44,194 bases of DNA, from the NCBI GenBank assembly GCA_020629935.1, contig JAHDCJ010000002.1, positions 28,307 through 72,500 of the forward strand, in the 5' to 3' direction. Under the pieces are notes generated by a model. It was not told where the DNA came from. It ran no database searches and saw only the letters and a list, made by a program, of their open reading frames with translations. The position numbers and the translations under genes were made by a program. Below, piece after piece: positions 1 through 9,649 of this stretch (positions are counted from its first letter, which is position 1; each line of letters starts with the position of its first letter). The stretch comes from Saprospiraceae bacterium. Lineage in GTDB: Bacteria; Bacteroidota; Bacteroidia; Chitinophagales; Saprospiraceae.

Positions 1-2010
1 TCAAGTTCTTGCTGGTTTCCAACAATTGATAAACCCAATGAGCGATGTACACAAGAAATTTCTATTACTGTTCAAGATAAATTTCAAACGCTTTCTAATG
101 GCGTTATGACTTCATCTAAGAAAAATTCAGATGGTACAAGAACAGATTCTTATAAGATGGAACAACCACATGCCCCTTATTTGTTTATGATGGCTGTGGG
201 TGAGTTTGCTGTAGTAAGAGATACGTGGGAAGGAATTCCAGTTGAGTATTTTGTAGAAAAAGAATATGAAGATAGTGCAGAAGAAATTTTCGCTCACACC
301 AAAGAAATGCTTACGTTCTTTTCTGATTTATTAGGCTATAAATATCCTTGGCCTAAATATTCACAAATTGTAGTTAGAGACTATGTTTCTGGTGCAATGG
401 AAAATACGACAGGCGTTATTTTTGGTGAATTTGTTCAAAAACATAAAAGAGAACTTATTGATGGAGGAAATGAGCGTATTGTTGCTCATGAATTATTCCA
501 CCATTGGTTTGGTGATTTAGTTACCTGCGAAAGTTGGTCAAATTTACCATTGAATGAAGCGTTTGCTAATTATTCAGAATACTTATGGTTTGAACATAAA
601 CATGGAAAAGATGAGGCAGATTATCACCGATTAAATGAAATGAATGGATATATCCGATCTGCTGGCGATGGTGGTCATGATTTGATCTGGTACGATTTCA
701 ATGATAAGGAGCAGATGTTTGATGCCCATAGTTATAACAAAGGAGGCTGTATCTTACATATGTTGAGAAACTACGTAGGCAAGGAAGCATTTTTTGAAGG
801 ATTTAGACATTACTTATCTACAAATGAATATTCTGATGTAGAGGCGCACGAATTACGTCTAGCTTTTGAAGATGTAACAGGTGAAGATTTAAACTGGTTT
901 TTCAATCAATGGTTCTTTTCTTCAGGACATCCTGTTTTAGAAGTGACGCATAATTATAATGCGACCACGAAGAAATTAGAAGTAATGGTAGAACAAAAAC
1001 AAAATGCGAAAAAGCATCCGCCAATTTTTGTATTACCAGTAGCCATTGATGTGCATACGAATGGGGAAAAAGTGCGTCATGAGGTAACCATAAATGAAAG
1101 AAAACAAACCTTTACTTTTGATAATGCATCTGCACCAGATTGGGTAAATGTTGATGGAGATCGAATGTTATTAGCAGAAATCTCTTATCCTAAGAAATCA
1201 TTAAATACATACATGACTCAATATAATTCTGCTGAATTTCTAGATCGATATGATGCTATCCAATTCTTAAAAGGAAAAGAAGGAGACGGAGTAAATGCTG
1301 TAGTCGATAAAGCCCTAAAAGACAAATCTTGGGTCATCCGTAGAAATGCTTTAAATGGAATGAATAATCCTGATCCTGCTATGGTAGCCAATATGGCAAA
1401 AAATGATAAACGATCTCAAGTACGTGCTTCTGCCCTTAAAATTTTAGGAAAGATCAAAGATCCTAAATATGCTTCAGTTTGTAAAGATGCGATTGAAAAA
1501 GATCAAGCTTATCGTTGTGTAGGCGCAGGCTTAAAAGCCTTAAATGCGATTGATAAAAATGAAGGACTCGCTTATGCTAAAAAGATGGAGAATGAAAGTA
1601 ATGGTAGCATTATGTCAGCGGTAGGTGAATTATACTCTACTACTGGAGACAAAAAGTACATGGGCTTTTTTGAAAATAATTGGGACAAATTTAGTGGATT
1701 TCAAACCTTCTCCTTTTTTGAAGGATATACCAATTTAGTAAAAGCTTGTGATGTTAATACAGGAGAAAGTGCGGTCAATAAACTTAAAGATGTTTCTTTA
1801 GATATGGGCAAATCACCCTTTCATAGATATAGTTCTACGGTCTCTTTAAATTCTTTGAAAAAAGATTATGCAAAACGAGCGAAGAATGAAGAAGATGCGA
1901 CTAAAAAAGCAGGTCTTGAAGGAATGGTAGTGAAGATAAAAGCACTAATGGAAAAGATTAAAGAGAAAGAAACCAATAGTCAATTAAAGCAATTTTATAA
2001 TTCTTTATAA
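1..2010 (+). CDS. M1 family metallopeptidase (aminopeptidase N-like), 5' end truncated by window start
   Basis: Reading frame is open from base 1 (SSSCWFPTIDKPNERCTQEISITVQ...); SGAMEN motif, HELFHHWFGD-x18-E zinc site (HEXXH + NEAF), C-terminal HEAT-like repeats. Confidence 0.93.
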   Translation, partial: SSSCWFPTIDKPNERCTQEISITVQDKFQTLSNGVMTSSKKNSDGTRTDSYKMEQPHAPYLFMMAVGEFAVVRDTWEGIPVEYFVEKEYEDSAEEIFAHTKEMLTFFSDLLGYKYPWPKYSQIVVRDYVSGAMENTTGVIFGEFVQKHKRELIDGGNERIVAHELFHHWFGDLVTCESWSNLPLNEAFANYSEYLWFEHKHGKDEADYHRLNEMNGYIRSAGDGGHDLIWYDFNDKEQMFDAHSYNKGGCILHMLRNYVGKEAFFEGFRHYLSTNEYSDVEAHELRLAFEDVTGEDLNWFFNQWFFSSGHPVLEVTHNYNATTKKLEVMVEQKQNAKKHPPIFVLPVAIDVHTNGEKVRHEVTINERKQTFTFDNASAPDWVNVDGDRMLLAEISYPKKSLNTYMTQYNSAEFLDRYDAIQFLKGKEGDGVNAVVDKALKDKSWVIRRNALNGMNNPDPAMVANMAKNDKRSQVRASALKILGKIKDPKYASVCKDAIEKDQAYRCVGAGLKALNAIDKNEGLAYAKKMENESNGSIMSAVGELYSTTGDKKYMGFFENNWDKFSGFQTFSFFEGYTNLVKACDVNTGESAVNKLKDVSLDMGKSPFHRYSSTVSLNSLKKDYAKRAKNEEDATKKAGLEGMVVKIKALMEKIKEKETNSQLKQFYNSL

Positions 2011-2034
2011 AAGCAATTGATTAATATAAAAACT

Positions 2035-2074
2035 AAAAAAGGTGATGGTCTATAAAAACCATCACCTTTTTTTA
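2035..2074. terminator. Bidirectional intrinsic terminator between convergent genes
   Basis: AAAAAA-GGTGATGGT ... ACCATCACC-TTTTTTT perfect 9-bp stem (2041-2049 / 2058-2066). Confidence 0.85.
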
Positions 2075-2089
2075 TGTTTTAATTTTTGA

Positions 2090-2782
2090 TTAATCTCTAC
2101 TTCCCATGTATTGTAAAACTAAATACACAAGCATAGCCAAAGAAGAAATCGCAGCAACCACATAAGTCATAGCCGCCCATTTAAGCGCATCTTTTGCGCC
2201 ATCATATTCAGGACCAGCTGGAGTGACATTACTACTATCTAACCAAGCCATCGCTCGTTTACTCGCATCAAACTCTACAGGTAAAGTAATAAAACTAAAT
2301 AGGGTAGTAGCTGCAAAAAGGCCAATCGCAATAAGCATAATACTTGGCATACTTCCCAATAGGAAAAAACCCGCCATTAAAGCGTATTGTTGAAAACTAG
2401 CCGCAATATTAACTACAGGAACGATAGCCGATCTCATTTCTAAAAATTGATAAGCTTCTGCATGTTGTACGGCATGGCCACATTCATGCGCTGCCACTGC
2501 TGCCGCAGCAACGGATCGTTGACCGTAAACTGGCTCACTTAAACTAATTGTTTTTGTTCTTGGATTATAATGATCCGTCAACATGCCTTTTCCTGCAACG
2601 ACTTGTACATCATGAATTCCATAGTGTGCCAACATCTGTTCAGCCACTTCTTTTCCTGTAAGCCCAGAGGATAATCCCATTTGGCTGTAGGTACTAAATT
2701 TACTTTTGAGTTTAGAGCTCACGAACATACCTAAAGCAGTAAGTACAGCTCCTAAAATCATATAACCATAATATGCGCCCAT
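2090..2782 (-). CDS. YugP-type neutral zinc metallopeptidase, membrane-associated
   Basis: HECGHAVQH zinc motif, several TM segments, MGAYYGYMILGAVLTALGMFVSSKLKSKF N-terminus. Confidence 0.88.
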   Translation of the reverse strand: MGAYYGYMILGAVLTALGMFVSSKLKSKFSTYSQMGLSSGLTGKEVAEQMLAHYGIHDVQVVAGKGMLTDHYNPRTKTISLSEPVYGQRSVAAAAVAAHECGHAVQHAEAYQFLEMRSAIVPVVNIAASFQQYALMAGFFLLGSMPSIMLIAIGLFAATTLFSFITLPVEFDASKRAMAWLDSSNVTPAGPEYDGAKDALKWAAMTYVVAAISSLAMLVYLVLQYMGSRD

Positions 2783-2910
2783 AATTATCTTTTTTTGTTA
2801 AGACTTATTTTTTTTAAAACGTCACCATTTTATATCTTAATTGAAATACATTTTTATCTAAAAAGTTGTTCTTAATAGATGAATGTCTCTTTTTTTTCTA
2901 CGAACAAAAA

Positions 2911-2937
2911 CACCTGATGATGCCAACAGGTGATAAA
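2911..2937 (-). terminator. Probable terminator downstream of serS
   Basis: CACCTG/CAGGTG stem (2911-2916/2927-2932), followed on the minus strand by TTTTTG. Confidence 0.5.
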
Positions 2938-2939
2938 AG

Positions 2940-4214
2940 TTAATCAATTTTAGCAAAACCCGTATAAGGTCTCAAAACTTCAGGAATGACGATTCCTTCT
3001 TCTGTTTGATTATTTTCTAAAATGGAAGCATAAATTCGAGCTAAGGCCAATGCACTTCCATTTAACGTATGTGCCAATTGAGTTTTACCATTTTGATCTT
3101 TAAATCTCAATTTTAAACGATTCGCTTGGAAACTTAAAAAATTAGATACAGAACTAACTTCTAACCAACGTTTTTGCGCAGCAGAAAATACTTCAAAGTC
3201 GAAGGTAAGATTAGAGGTAAATCCTAAATCCCCTCCACAAAGTCTTAAAATCCGATAAGGTAATTCAAGTTTGTGTAATAAATTTTCAATATGAATAACC
3301 ATTTGATCTAAGGATTCATAAGATTTATCAGGGTGTTGAATCTGTACAATTTCTACTTTATCAAACTGATGCACTCGGTTTAAACCCCGAACATGCGCCC
3401 CATAAGAACCCGCTTCTCTTCGAAAACAAGGCGTATAACCGGTAAGTTTTATGGGTAAGTCAGCTTCACTCACAATTACATTTCTGTATATGTTAGTAAT
3501 AGGAACTTCTGCCGTTGGAATCAAATATAAATCATCTGCATTGGCATAATACATTTGTCCTTCTTTGTCGGGTAATTGTCCCGTACCAAAGGCAGATTCT
3601 TCATTCACAAGGAAAGGAGGTAAAATTTCTAGATAACCCCCTTTTTCTGCTTCATCAAGGAAAAAAGAAACTAAAGCCCGTTGAAGTTTTGATCCTTTTC
3701 CTTTATATAATGGAAAACCAGAGCCTGTGATTTTAGCCCCCAACTCAAAATCAATGAGATCATATTTCTTTGCTAACTCCCAATGAGGTAATGCATCTTC
3801 AGCTAAATTTGGAAAATCGCCAGACCAATCTTTATGCACTTCATTGTCTTCATCACTATTTCCTACAGGCACAGATTCATGTGGAATATTTGGAATTTGA
3901 ACTAAAATATCAAACACTTTTTGTTTGTTTTCTCCCAATTCTGATTCAAATTTTTCTATGTCAGATTTTAAATTTCCTGTTTCTCCTTTCAGTTTTTCGG
4001 CTTCTTCACGCTTCCCTTGTCCATATAATTGTCCAATTTCTTTAGAAAGTTTATTGCGTTTTGCATTAAGATCTTCTAAAAGTTGTTGGTTTTTTCTACG
4101 CTTTTCATCTTCCGAAATTAAAACGTCAATCAGGTCTAACTGTTTGAATCCACGCTGTTTAAGTCGTTTTAGTACGGTGTCTTTGTTCTCTCTAATAAAA
4201 GATAATTGCAACAT
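2940..4214 (-). CDS. serS: Seryl-tRNA synthetase
   Basis: N-terminal coiled coil and class II motifs (TAEVPITN, FRREAGSYGAHVRGLNRVHQFDKVEIV, LNGSALALAR). Confidence 0.97.
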   Translation of the reverse strand: MLQLSFIRENKDTVLKRLKQRGFKQLDLIDVLISEDEKRRKNQQLLEDLNAKRNKLSKEIGQLYGQGKREEAEKLKGETGNLKSDIEKFESELGENKQKVFDILVQIPNIPHESVPVGNSDEDNEVHKDWSGDFPNLAEDALPHWELAKKYDLIDFELGAKITGSGFPLYKGKGSKLQRALVSFFLDEAEKGGYLEILPPFLVNEESAFGTGQLPDKEGQMYYANADDLYLIPTAEVPITNIYRNVIVSEADLPIKLTGYTPCFRREAGSYGAHVRGLNRVHQFDKVEIVQIQHPDKSYESLDQMVIHIENLLHKLELPYRILRLCGGDLGFTSNLTFDFEVFSAAQKRWLEVSSVSNFLSFQANRLKLRFKDQNGKTQLAHTLNGSALALARIYASILENNQTEEGIVIPEVLRPYTGFAKID

Positions 4215-4313
4215 AATTGGTAAATGTTCGTTTGATAATAATAAGAATAGCTGTTTTTACAAGGCTTTTTTATTTTTTTGCAAATATAGTATTGTGAATT
4301 AAAAAATTAAATG

Positions 4314-4580
4314 TAATTTTGTAGCAGCAGAAAACCGTTGCGCTTTTAAATCCTATATTCCATATACACTTTCTAGTGCCTACGAGTTCCTCAAAACCTT
4401 TCACTTTTTCAATTAAGGTCAATTATATTTAACATCTCTACTTTTTAGATGATAGGTTAATGCCTTTCAAAAGTGTTCCCAAATTTAATTAATACATATA
4501 TTTTTATAACCATTTATTCTCTTCTTTTTAATAAATACCCCTCTATTTAGATTCATTTAAAAAAAAATTATTTTATCAGT
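4314..4580 (+). promoter_or_regulatory. Candidate rho promoter (TAATTTTG) and long pyrimidine-rich leader, possible rut-type autoregulatory region
   Basis: TAATTTTG at 4314-4321 with TTG 19 nt upstream; hand count over 4321-4560 gives about 47 C vs 21 G, and 11 C vs 1 G in 4501-4560. Confidence 0.35.
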
Positions 4581-6326
4581 ATGTACGATATATTGCAACT
4601 TAATGAAATGTTGGTTCCGGAGTTGAAGGAAATTGCGGAAAAATTAAGCTTGAAATCTTATAAGAAATTAAACAAAAAGGACCTTATCTATAAAATCTTA
4701 GATCATCAAGCGCTTATGGCGTCTGAAGATCCAAATAATAAAGGTACAGTGCCAGATGAAGATTCTCTTAAACCTAAAAAGCCAGTAAGACGAAATACGT
4801 CTAGAACTAAAAAACCGGCGGGTAAAGAAAAAGAATTGAAGTTTGATGAACCTAAGCCTAAAGCACAAAAAAAACCTACCCCTGTCCCTAAAGAGATAAG
4901 AGAGCAAGTAAAAAATGAAGCAACGAAAGAAAAAGAAGTTGTTGAAAATAGAAAGGTAGAAGAAAAGTCGAATTCGAAAAATCATAGAGATCATCAAAAA
5001 AATCAAAACCATCGAAATGGTAAAGATGGGGACAACCGATCATCTCGAAAAGATTTCAAAAAAGAGAATAGAGATAATTCAAAAGATCGCGATAATAGAG
5101 ATAATCGTGACAACAGGAATAATAGAGATAACAACCGAGATAAAAATAGAGACCAACGCGAGAATAGAGAGAAAAGAGAAGAGTTTCAAAAACCAAAATT
5201 TAATATCGAATTTGATGGAATTATCGAAGGCGATGGCGTTTTAGAAATGATGCCTGATGGTTATGGCTTTTTGCGTTCTCCAGATTATAATTACTTGACG
5301 TCACCAGATGATATTTATGTGTCTCCATCACAAATCAAATTATTTGGATTACGTACTGGAGATCATGTGCAAGGTGCTATTCGACCTCCAAAAGAAGGAG
5401 AGAAATATTTTGCATTGCTTAAGGTTTCTTATATCAATGGAAGAGAGCCCAAAGAAGCAAGAGATCGAGTACCTTTTGATTATTTGACACCACTTTTCCC
5501 AAATGAAAAATTAAACTTGATTACGAAGCCAGGAATGTATTCCACTCGTATGATTGATTTATTTACGCCTATAGGAAAAGGACAACGTGGACTTATCGTG
5601 GCTCAACCCAAAACAGGTAAAACTTTTTTACTTAAGGATGTGGCTAATGCAATTGCAGAAAATCATCCAGAAGTTTATATGATCATTTTATTGATCGATG
5701 AGCGTCCAGAAGAGGTGACGGATATGAAACGAAGTGTTCGGGCAGAAGTAGTAGCTTCTACTTTTGATGAACCACACGAACGACACGTTAGAGTATCTAA
5801 TATCGCTTTAGAAAAAGGAAAACGATTGGTAGAGTGTGGACACGATGTGGTTATTTTACTAGATTCGATTACTCGTCTAGCACGGGCACATAACACCGTA
5901 GCTCCTGCAAGTGGAAAAGTATTAAGTGGAGGGGTAGAAGCCAATGCATTACATAAACCCAAACAGTTTTTTGGAGCCGCAAGAAATATTGAAAATGGTG
6001 GATCATTGACCATTTTAGCAACTGCTCTAATTGATACAGGGTCAAAAATGGATGCCGTAATTTTTGAAGAATTTAAAGGAACGGGTAATATGGAACTTCA
6101 ATTGGACCGTTCTTTAGCCAATAAACGAATTTATCCAGCAATTAATTTAACGGCTTCAAGTACTAGACGTGAAGATTTATTATTAGATAAGGATTCTTTA
6201 CAACGAATGTGGATTCTTAGAAATCACCTCGGAGATATGAATCCTGAAGAAGCAATGAACTTCCTTAGAAATCATATGAAAGGGACAGAAACCAATGATG
6301 AGTTTTTGATTTCTATGAATGGATAA
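4581..6326 (+). CDS. rho: Transcription termination factor Rho with long low-complexity N-terminal insertion
   Basis: Rho N-terminal helical domain, cold-shock RNA-binding domain ([14 protein letters not shown]), P-loop [33 protein letters not shown]. Confidence 0.97.
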   Translation: MYDILQLNEMLVPELKEIAEKLSLKSYKKLNKKDLIYKILDHQALMASEDPNNKGTVPDEDSLKPKKPVRRNTSRTKKPAGKEKELKFDEPKPKAQKKPTPVPKEIREQVKNEATKEKEVVENRKVEEKSNSKNHRDHQKNQNHRNGKDGDNRSSRKDFKKENRDNSKDRDNRDNRDNRNNRDNNRDKNRDQRENREKREEFQKPKFNIEFDGIIEGDGVLEMMPDGYGFLRSPDYNYLTSPDDIYVSPSQIKLFGLRTGDHVQGAIRPPKEGEKYFALLKVSYINGREPKEARDRVPFDYLTPLFPNEKLNLITKPGMYSTRMIDLFTPIGKGQRGLIVAQPKTGKTFLLKDVANAIAENHPEVYMIILLIDERPEEVTDMKRSVRAEVVASTFDEPHERHVRVSNIALEKGKRLVECGHDVVILLDSITRLARAHNTVAPASGKVLSGGVEANALHKPKQFFGAARNIENGGSLTILATALIDTGSKMDAVIFEEFKGTGNMELQLDRSLANKRIYPAINLTASSTRREDLLLDKDSLQRMWILRNHLGDMNPEEAMNFLRNHMKGTETNDEFLISMNG

Positions 6327-6344
6327 ATCAATATATTGATTTGA

Positions 6345-6376
6345 TTTGGTTAGTAATTTAATAATCCGTATCTTTG
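6345..6376 (+). promoter_or_regulatory. Bacteroidota-type promoter upstream of rpmH
   Basis: TTTG (6345-6348)-N20-TATCTTTG (6369-6376), matching the -33 TTTG / -7 TAnnTTTG consensus. Confidence 0.6.
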
Positions 6377-6408
6377 GCGGGCTAAACCGTATATTAAAAA
6401 TATTTATC

Positions 6409-6564
6409 ATGAAGCGAACTTTCCAACCTTCGAAAAGAAAACGAGCCAACAAGCATGGATTCCGCGAGCGGATGAGTAGCAAAGGTGGTCGTAAAGTACT
6501 AGCACGTCGACGTGCTAAAGGTCGTGCTAAACTTAGTGTTGCAGACGAAAGAGGCCAAAAATAG
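6409..6564 (+). CDS. rpmH: 50S ribosomal protein L34
   Basis: [47 protein letters not shown] track start 6346 is too far upstream. Confidence 0.97.
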   Translation: MKRTFQPSKRKRANKHGFRERMSSKGGRKVLARRRAKGRAKLSVADERGQK

Positions 6565-6587
6565 GTCTTTTAAAAATAATAATATTC

Positions 6588-6619
6588 AAAAAGCAATAGT
6601 TGAAAAGCTATTGCTTTTT
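6588..6619 (+). terminator. Intrinsic terminator between rpmH and rnpA
   Basis: AAAAAGCAATAG (6588-6599) / CTATTGCTTTTT (6608-6619). Confidence 0.8.
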
Positions 6620-6648
6620 GTGTTTATTAAAATCAAATTTATTGCTCT

Positions 6649-7029
6649 ATGTCTTTTCGAGTTTTACAAAAAGAACGATTAAAACGACGAAACTTAATTA
6701 ATCGGTTGTTTAACCGAGAGGGAAAGACATTGGCCGTACACCCACTTCGAATCATTTGGTTAGAAACGCCTTTACACGTAGACATTCCCGTTCAATTTAC
6801 GGTAAGTGTGCCTAAACGTGCTTTTGCTAAAGCAGCTCATCGAAATCGCATTCGTCGGCAAATAAAGGAAGCCTTTCGTTTAAAAAAACATCTTATTCAT
6901 GAATTTGCATTAACAAACAATAAGCAATTCGCCATTATTCTTTTATATACTGGAAAAAGAGCAGTATCTTATGAAGAAATAACGAAGAACCTTGACCGAA
7001 TTATTGAGCGATTTATCGAAAAGAATTGA
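6649..7029 (+). CDS. rnpA: Ribonuclease P protein component
   Basis: SVPKRAFAKAAHRNRIRRQIKEAFR matches the RnpA RNR motif; located after rpmH. Confidence 0.94.
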   Translation: MSFRVLQKERLKRRNLINRLFNREGKTLAVHPLRIIWLETPLHVDIPVQFTVSVPKRAFAKAAHRNRIRRQIKEAFRLKKHLIHEFALTNNKQFAIILLYTGKRAVSYEEITKNLDRIIERFIEKN

Positions 7030-7060
7030 TTGCTTATTCATCGACTTTTATCTTTAATTT

Positions 7061-7312
7061 ATGAATCCTTTTACCTTCATTTGGAAATTAATAAAAACAG
7101 CAATAGCTTCTGTATTTATCGTAATTATTAAATTCTACAAAGCTTGTATCTCTCCTTTGTTACCTGCTTCTTGTCGATATACACCTACTTGCTCCGCCTA
7201 TAGCTTGGAGGCTATCCAAAAATATGGCCCTTTTAAAGGAGGATGGATGGCAATTAAACGAATCGTTTCTTGTAATCCTTGGGGTGGTCATGGTCATGAT
7301 CCTGTGCCCTAA
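7061..7312 (+). CDS. yidD: Membrane protein insertion efficiency factor YidD
   Basis: [58 protein letters not shown]. Confidence 0.95.
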   Translation: MNPFTFIWKLIKTAIASVFIVIIKFYKACISPLLPASCRYTPTCSAYSLEAIQKYGPFKGGWMAIKRIVSCNPWGGHGHDPVP

Positions 7313-7340
7313 TAAAAGGGCTGCCTCAAAGAGACAGCCC
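7312..7340 (-). terminator. Probable terminator of the T9SS/VIT gene
   Basis: GGGCTG-c-CTC-AAA-GAG-a-CAGCCC stem (7318-7340), followed by CTTTTATTA on the minus strand. Confidence 0.5.
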
Positions 7341-7358
7341 ACCAATAATAAAACCCAA

Positions 7359-9536
7359 CTATCGTCCAATGACGAGTTTATGCGTCTGTGTGATTTTTCC
7401 AGATCGCAATTGTAAAAAATAAACCCCACTAGGAAGTGCATTTCCTCTTTGATCTAATCCGTGCCAAGTCAAATTTAATTGACCTTGATTAATTAAAGAG
7501 CTAGCATCTAAAACGTCAACTATTTGTCCTACCGCATTGATAATTTGTACCTCTAAATCGTCTAAAATAAGATCATCAGGTAAATCAATTTCTACTGTAC
7601 AAAAATCACTAAACGGATTTGGAGAAATCTTAATTTCCGCGCCTAGATCATGGATGTTTTCTGTACTCGTACTTCCTCCTCCTGGCGTATAATTCCAACA
7701 AGCGATACAGGGTTCTGCACCGTTTTCTAAATCCAAGGCCAAAAATGCAGTATAGTTAGATAATACCCGTTCTTCAATACTGATTTCTATAATTTCCTCA
7801 ATATCTTGTTGTGAAGATACTTCGCTTTCTAAATCAAAAATATAGTTGCCATACCAAACTTCTCTACCTAAACTATCTGAAAGGTGAACGTCTAAAACAT
7901 CAATACTTTTTGTGTGGTTAATAAACCCATCATCGGTTATTGCATTAAACTCCGCCGTTAAAGGGATTTGACCTATATATCGTCCTACTTGTACAATCGG
8001 CTTATTATCGAAGAAGTCTTGTGAGGAATAAGGGTGTGTATATTCAAGAATGGAAAAACCAGAATCAAAATTTAGATTAAATTCGAAATCAAAAACACTA
8101 TAATCAAATTCCTCTGGCTCATAAAAAAGACTTAGACTTTGTTCTATATTCGGTGGGGTAGAATACTGTGAATAATCAATTAATTGTCCTTCCGACATGG
8201 AGGTAATATTCTCATAGAGTTGCCAATGTTGATAAGAGAGATAATAAATCATAGGCTCCGGATTAACCCAGAAAAATTGATCTGTTTGATAATTTAAAAT
8301 ATTGATGTTAGCAAGATCAAAGCCTGCATTTGATGCGATGATTTGACTTTGATCTTCAGCCATAGAACTATCAAAGTTGGTAGAACTTGTACAAAGTATA
8401 ACATCTGCACTATCTATATCTAGTGCAAGAAAATCAAGTCCTGTATTTAGTAAATCAACTACATGTGGATTTTCGTCTATCGTGTCAGGCAAAGTAGAAA
8501 AAAATACTTCTGCTTCCAATTTGTTTTTCCAACTTGTAGTCGATTGAACCACACCAGAAATATCGGTATACATCAAGCCAAATAGATCTTGGTCTTCCAT
8601 ATTTTCATCAATATATTGCTGGATATAATCAAGTATTTCTTCAAAAGAAAAAGAAGTTGAATTACTATCGTGATCAACTAAGAAAAGCACTTTTTCAACT
8701 TTAGGAGTAATTTCAAATTCTTCAGGGAAATAGACCACTTGATAAAATTTATCTAAGCTCGTATCATCTAATATGCTAACAAAAACTTGGTCATCAATCA
8801 ATGGAGAATCCATAGAGAAGTTTATATTTGGATATACATTGTTTAAAGGAACAGTCATTGTAAGTAGACTCCCATAAACAGGATCGGGTTCACTAACAAA
8901 AACACTATTGGGATAAAGTGTAATTCTTGGATTTTGCCAATTGGTATCGGGAAAAGTAATGATTCGAAAATGGGAGAGTTGAAGCGCAGAGGTCTGCAAA
9001 ATGTGCATAGGTAATGAAGTAATCACCTTCTCTTTAGTCCACTGTGTAGGAATTAAAAATGTGACCTTTACTTTTCGACTTCCATTGGCTGGCAAAGGAT
9101 ATACACGCAATTGATATCCGCCATCTGGTTTTCTATATAATAAGGACGGATCAGTATTGCGATCTACCACCTCTTCATAATTGGCTAAAGCTTCATAGTA
9201 CTCTAAAATATCTGCTTTAACAATAGTACTATCATCTAACATCCAAAGCCATGAATCCGTAACAATAGATCCTTCTGGTAAAGTGAAATTTAAAATCGCC
9301 TCTAGCCAAAAATCCCCCCAATGCTCAACCTCCGAACTTGAAATGGTAAGTACCATTCCGACCTCTGTATATGCGCCTTGAGGTTTTATTATAAAATCAG
9401 CCGCATTGATGTCTGCAGAATATTCATTCGCCCAAAATCCTGCGTCAGGATTTATTACAGTAAGCGAATTTTGCGCATTAACCGTTACCACAAGGCATAA
9501 CAATGCCATTTGAAAAAGCGTAAATAATTTTTTCAT
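7359..9536 (-). CDS. Secreted VIT-domain protein with degenerate vWA-like region and T9SS type A sorting domain
   Basis: Signal peptide MKKLFTLFQMALLCLVVTVNAQ; VIT-like region (ANYEEVVDRNTDPSLLYRKPDGGYQLRVYPLPANGSRKVKVTF); C-terminal ISPNPFSDFCTVEIDLP...GVYFLQLRSGKITQTHKLVI. Confidence 0.82.
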   Translation of the reverse strand: MKKLFTLFQMALLCLVVTVNAQNSLTVINPDAGFWANEYSADINAADFIIKPQGAYTEVGMVLTISSSEVEHWGDFWLEAILNFTLPEGSIVTDSWLWMLDDSTIVKADILEYYEALANYEEVVDRNTDPSLLYRKPDGGYQLRVYPLPANGSRKVKVTFLIPTQWTKEKVITSLPMHILQTSALQLSHFRIITFPDTNWQNPRITLYPNSVFVSEPDPVYGSLLTMTVPLNNVYPNINFSMDSPLIDDQVFVSILDDTSLDKFYQVVYFPEEFEITPKVEKVLFLVDHDSNSTSFSFEEILDYIQQYIDENMEDQDLFGLMYTDISGVVQSTTSWKNKLEAEVFFSTLPDTIDENPHVVDLLNTGLDFLALDIDSADVILCTSSTNFDSSMAEDQSQIIASNAGFDLANINILNYQTDQFFWVNPEPMIYYLSYQHWQLYENITSMSEGQLIDYSQYSTPPNIEQSLSLFYEPEEFDYSVFDFEFNLNFDSGFSILEYTHPYSSQDFFDNKPIVQVGRYIGQIPLTAEFNAITDDGFINHTKSIDVLDVHLSDSLGREVWYGNYIFDLESEVSSQQDIEEIIEISIEERVLSNYTAFLALDLENGAEPCIACWNYTPGGGSTSTENIHDLGAEIKISPNPFSDFCTVEIDLPDDLILDDLEVQIINAVGQIVDVLDASSLINQGQLNLTWHGLDQRGNALPSGVYFLQLRSGKITQTHKLVIGR

Positions 9537-9649
9537 TTTTATAAAATTTTAATTGAAAAATATAATTGTATTCGACTTTTATTTTTGATTTAAATCCTGA
9601 TTCATACTACGTTTTTATTGTTACAGAAACTTGATTCAATCGTTGTTGT

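Noticed and set aside
3515-4302. Plus-strand ORFs 3515..3730, 3770..4045 and 3925..4302
   Set aside because: Shadow ORFs antisense to serS; low-complexity translations with no family resemblance.
4698-6482. ORFs 4698..5012, 5017..5244, 5675..6013 and 6198..6482 over rho/rpmH
   Set aside because: Overlap confidently identified genes in other frames; composition reflects the host gene's repeats.
7160-7441. ORFs 7160..7441 (-) and 7224..7415 (+)
   Set aside because: Overlap yidD and the T9SS gene; no support.
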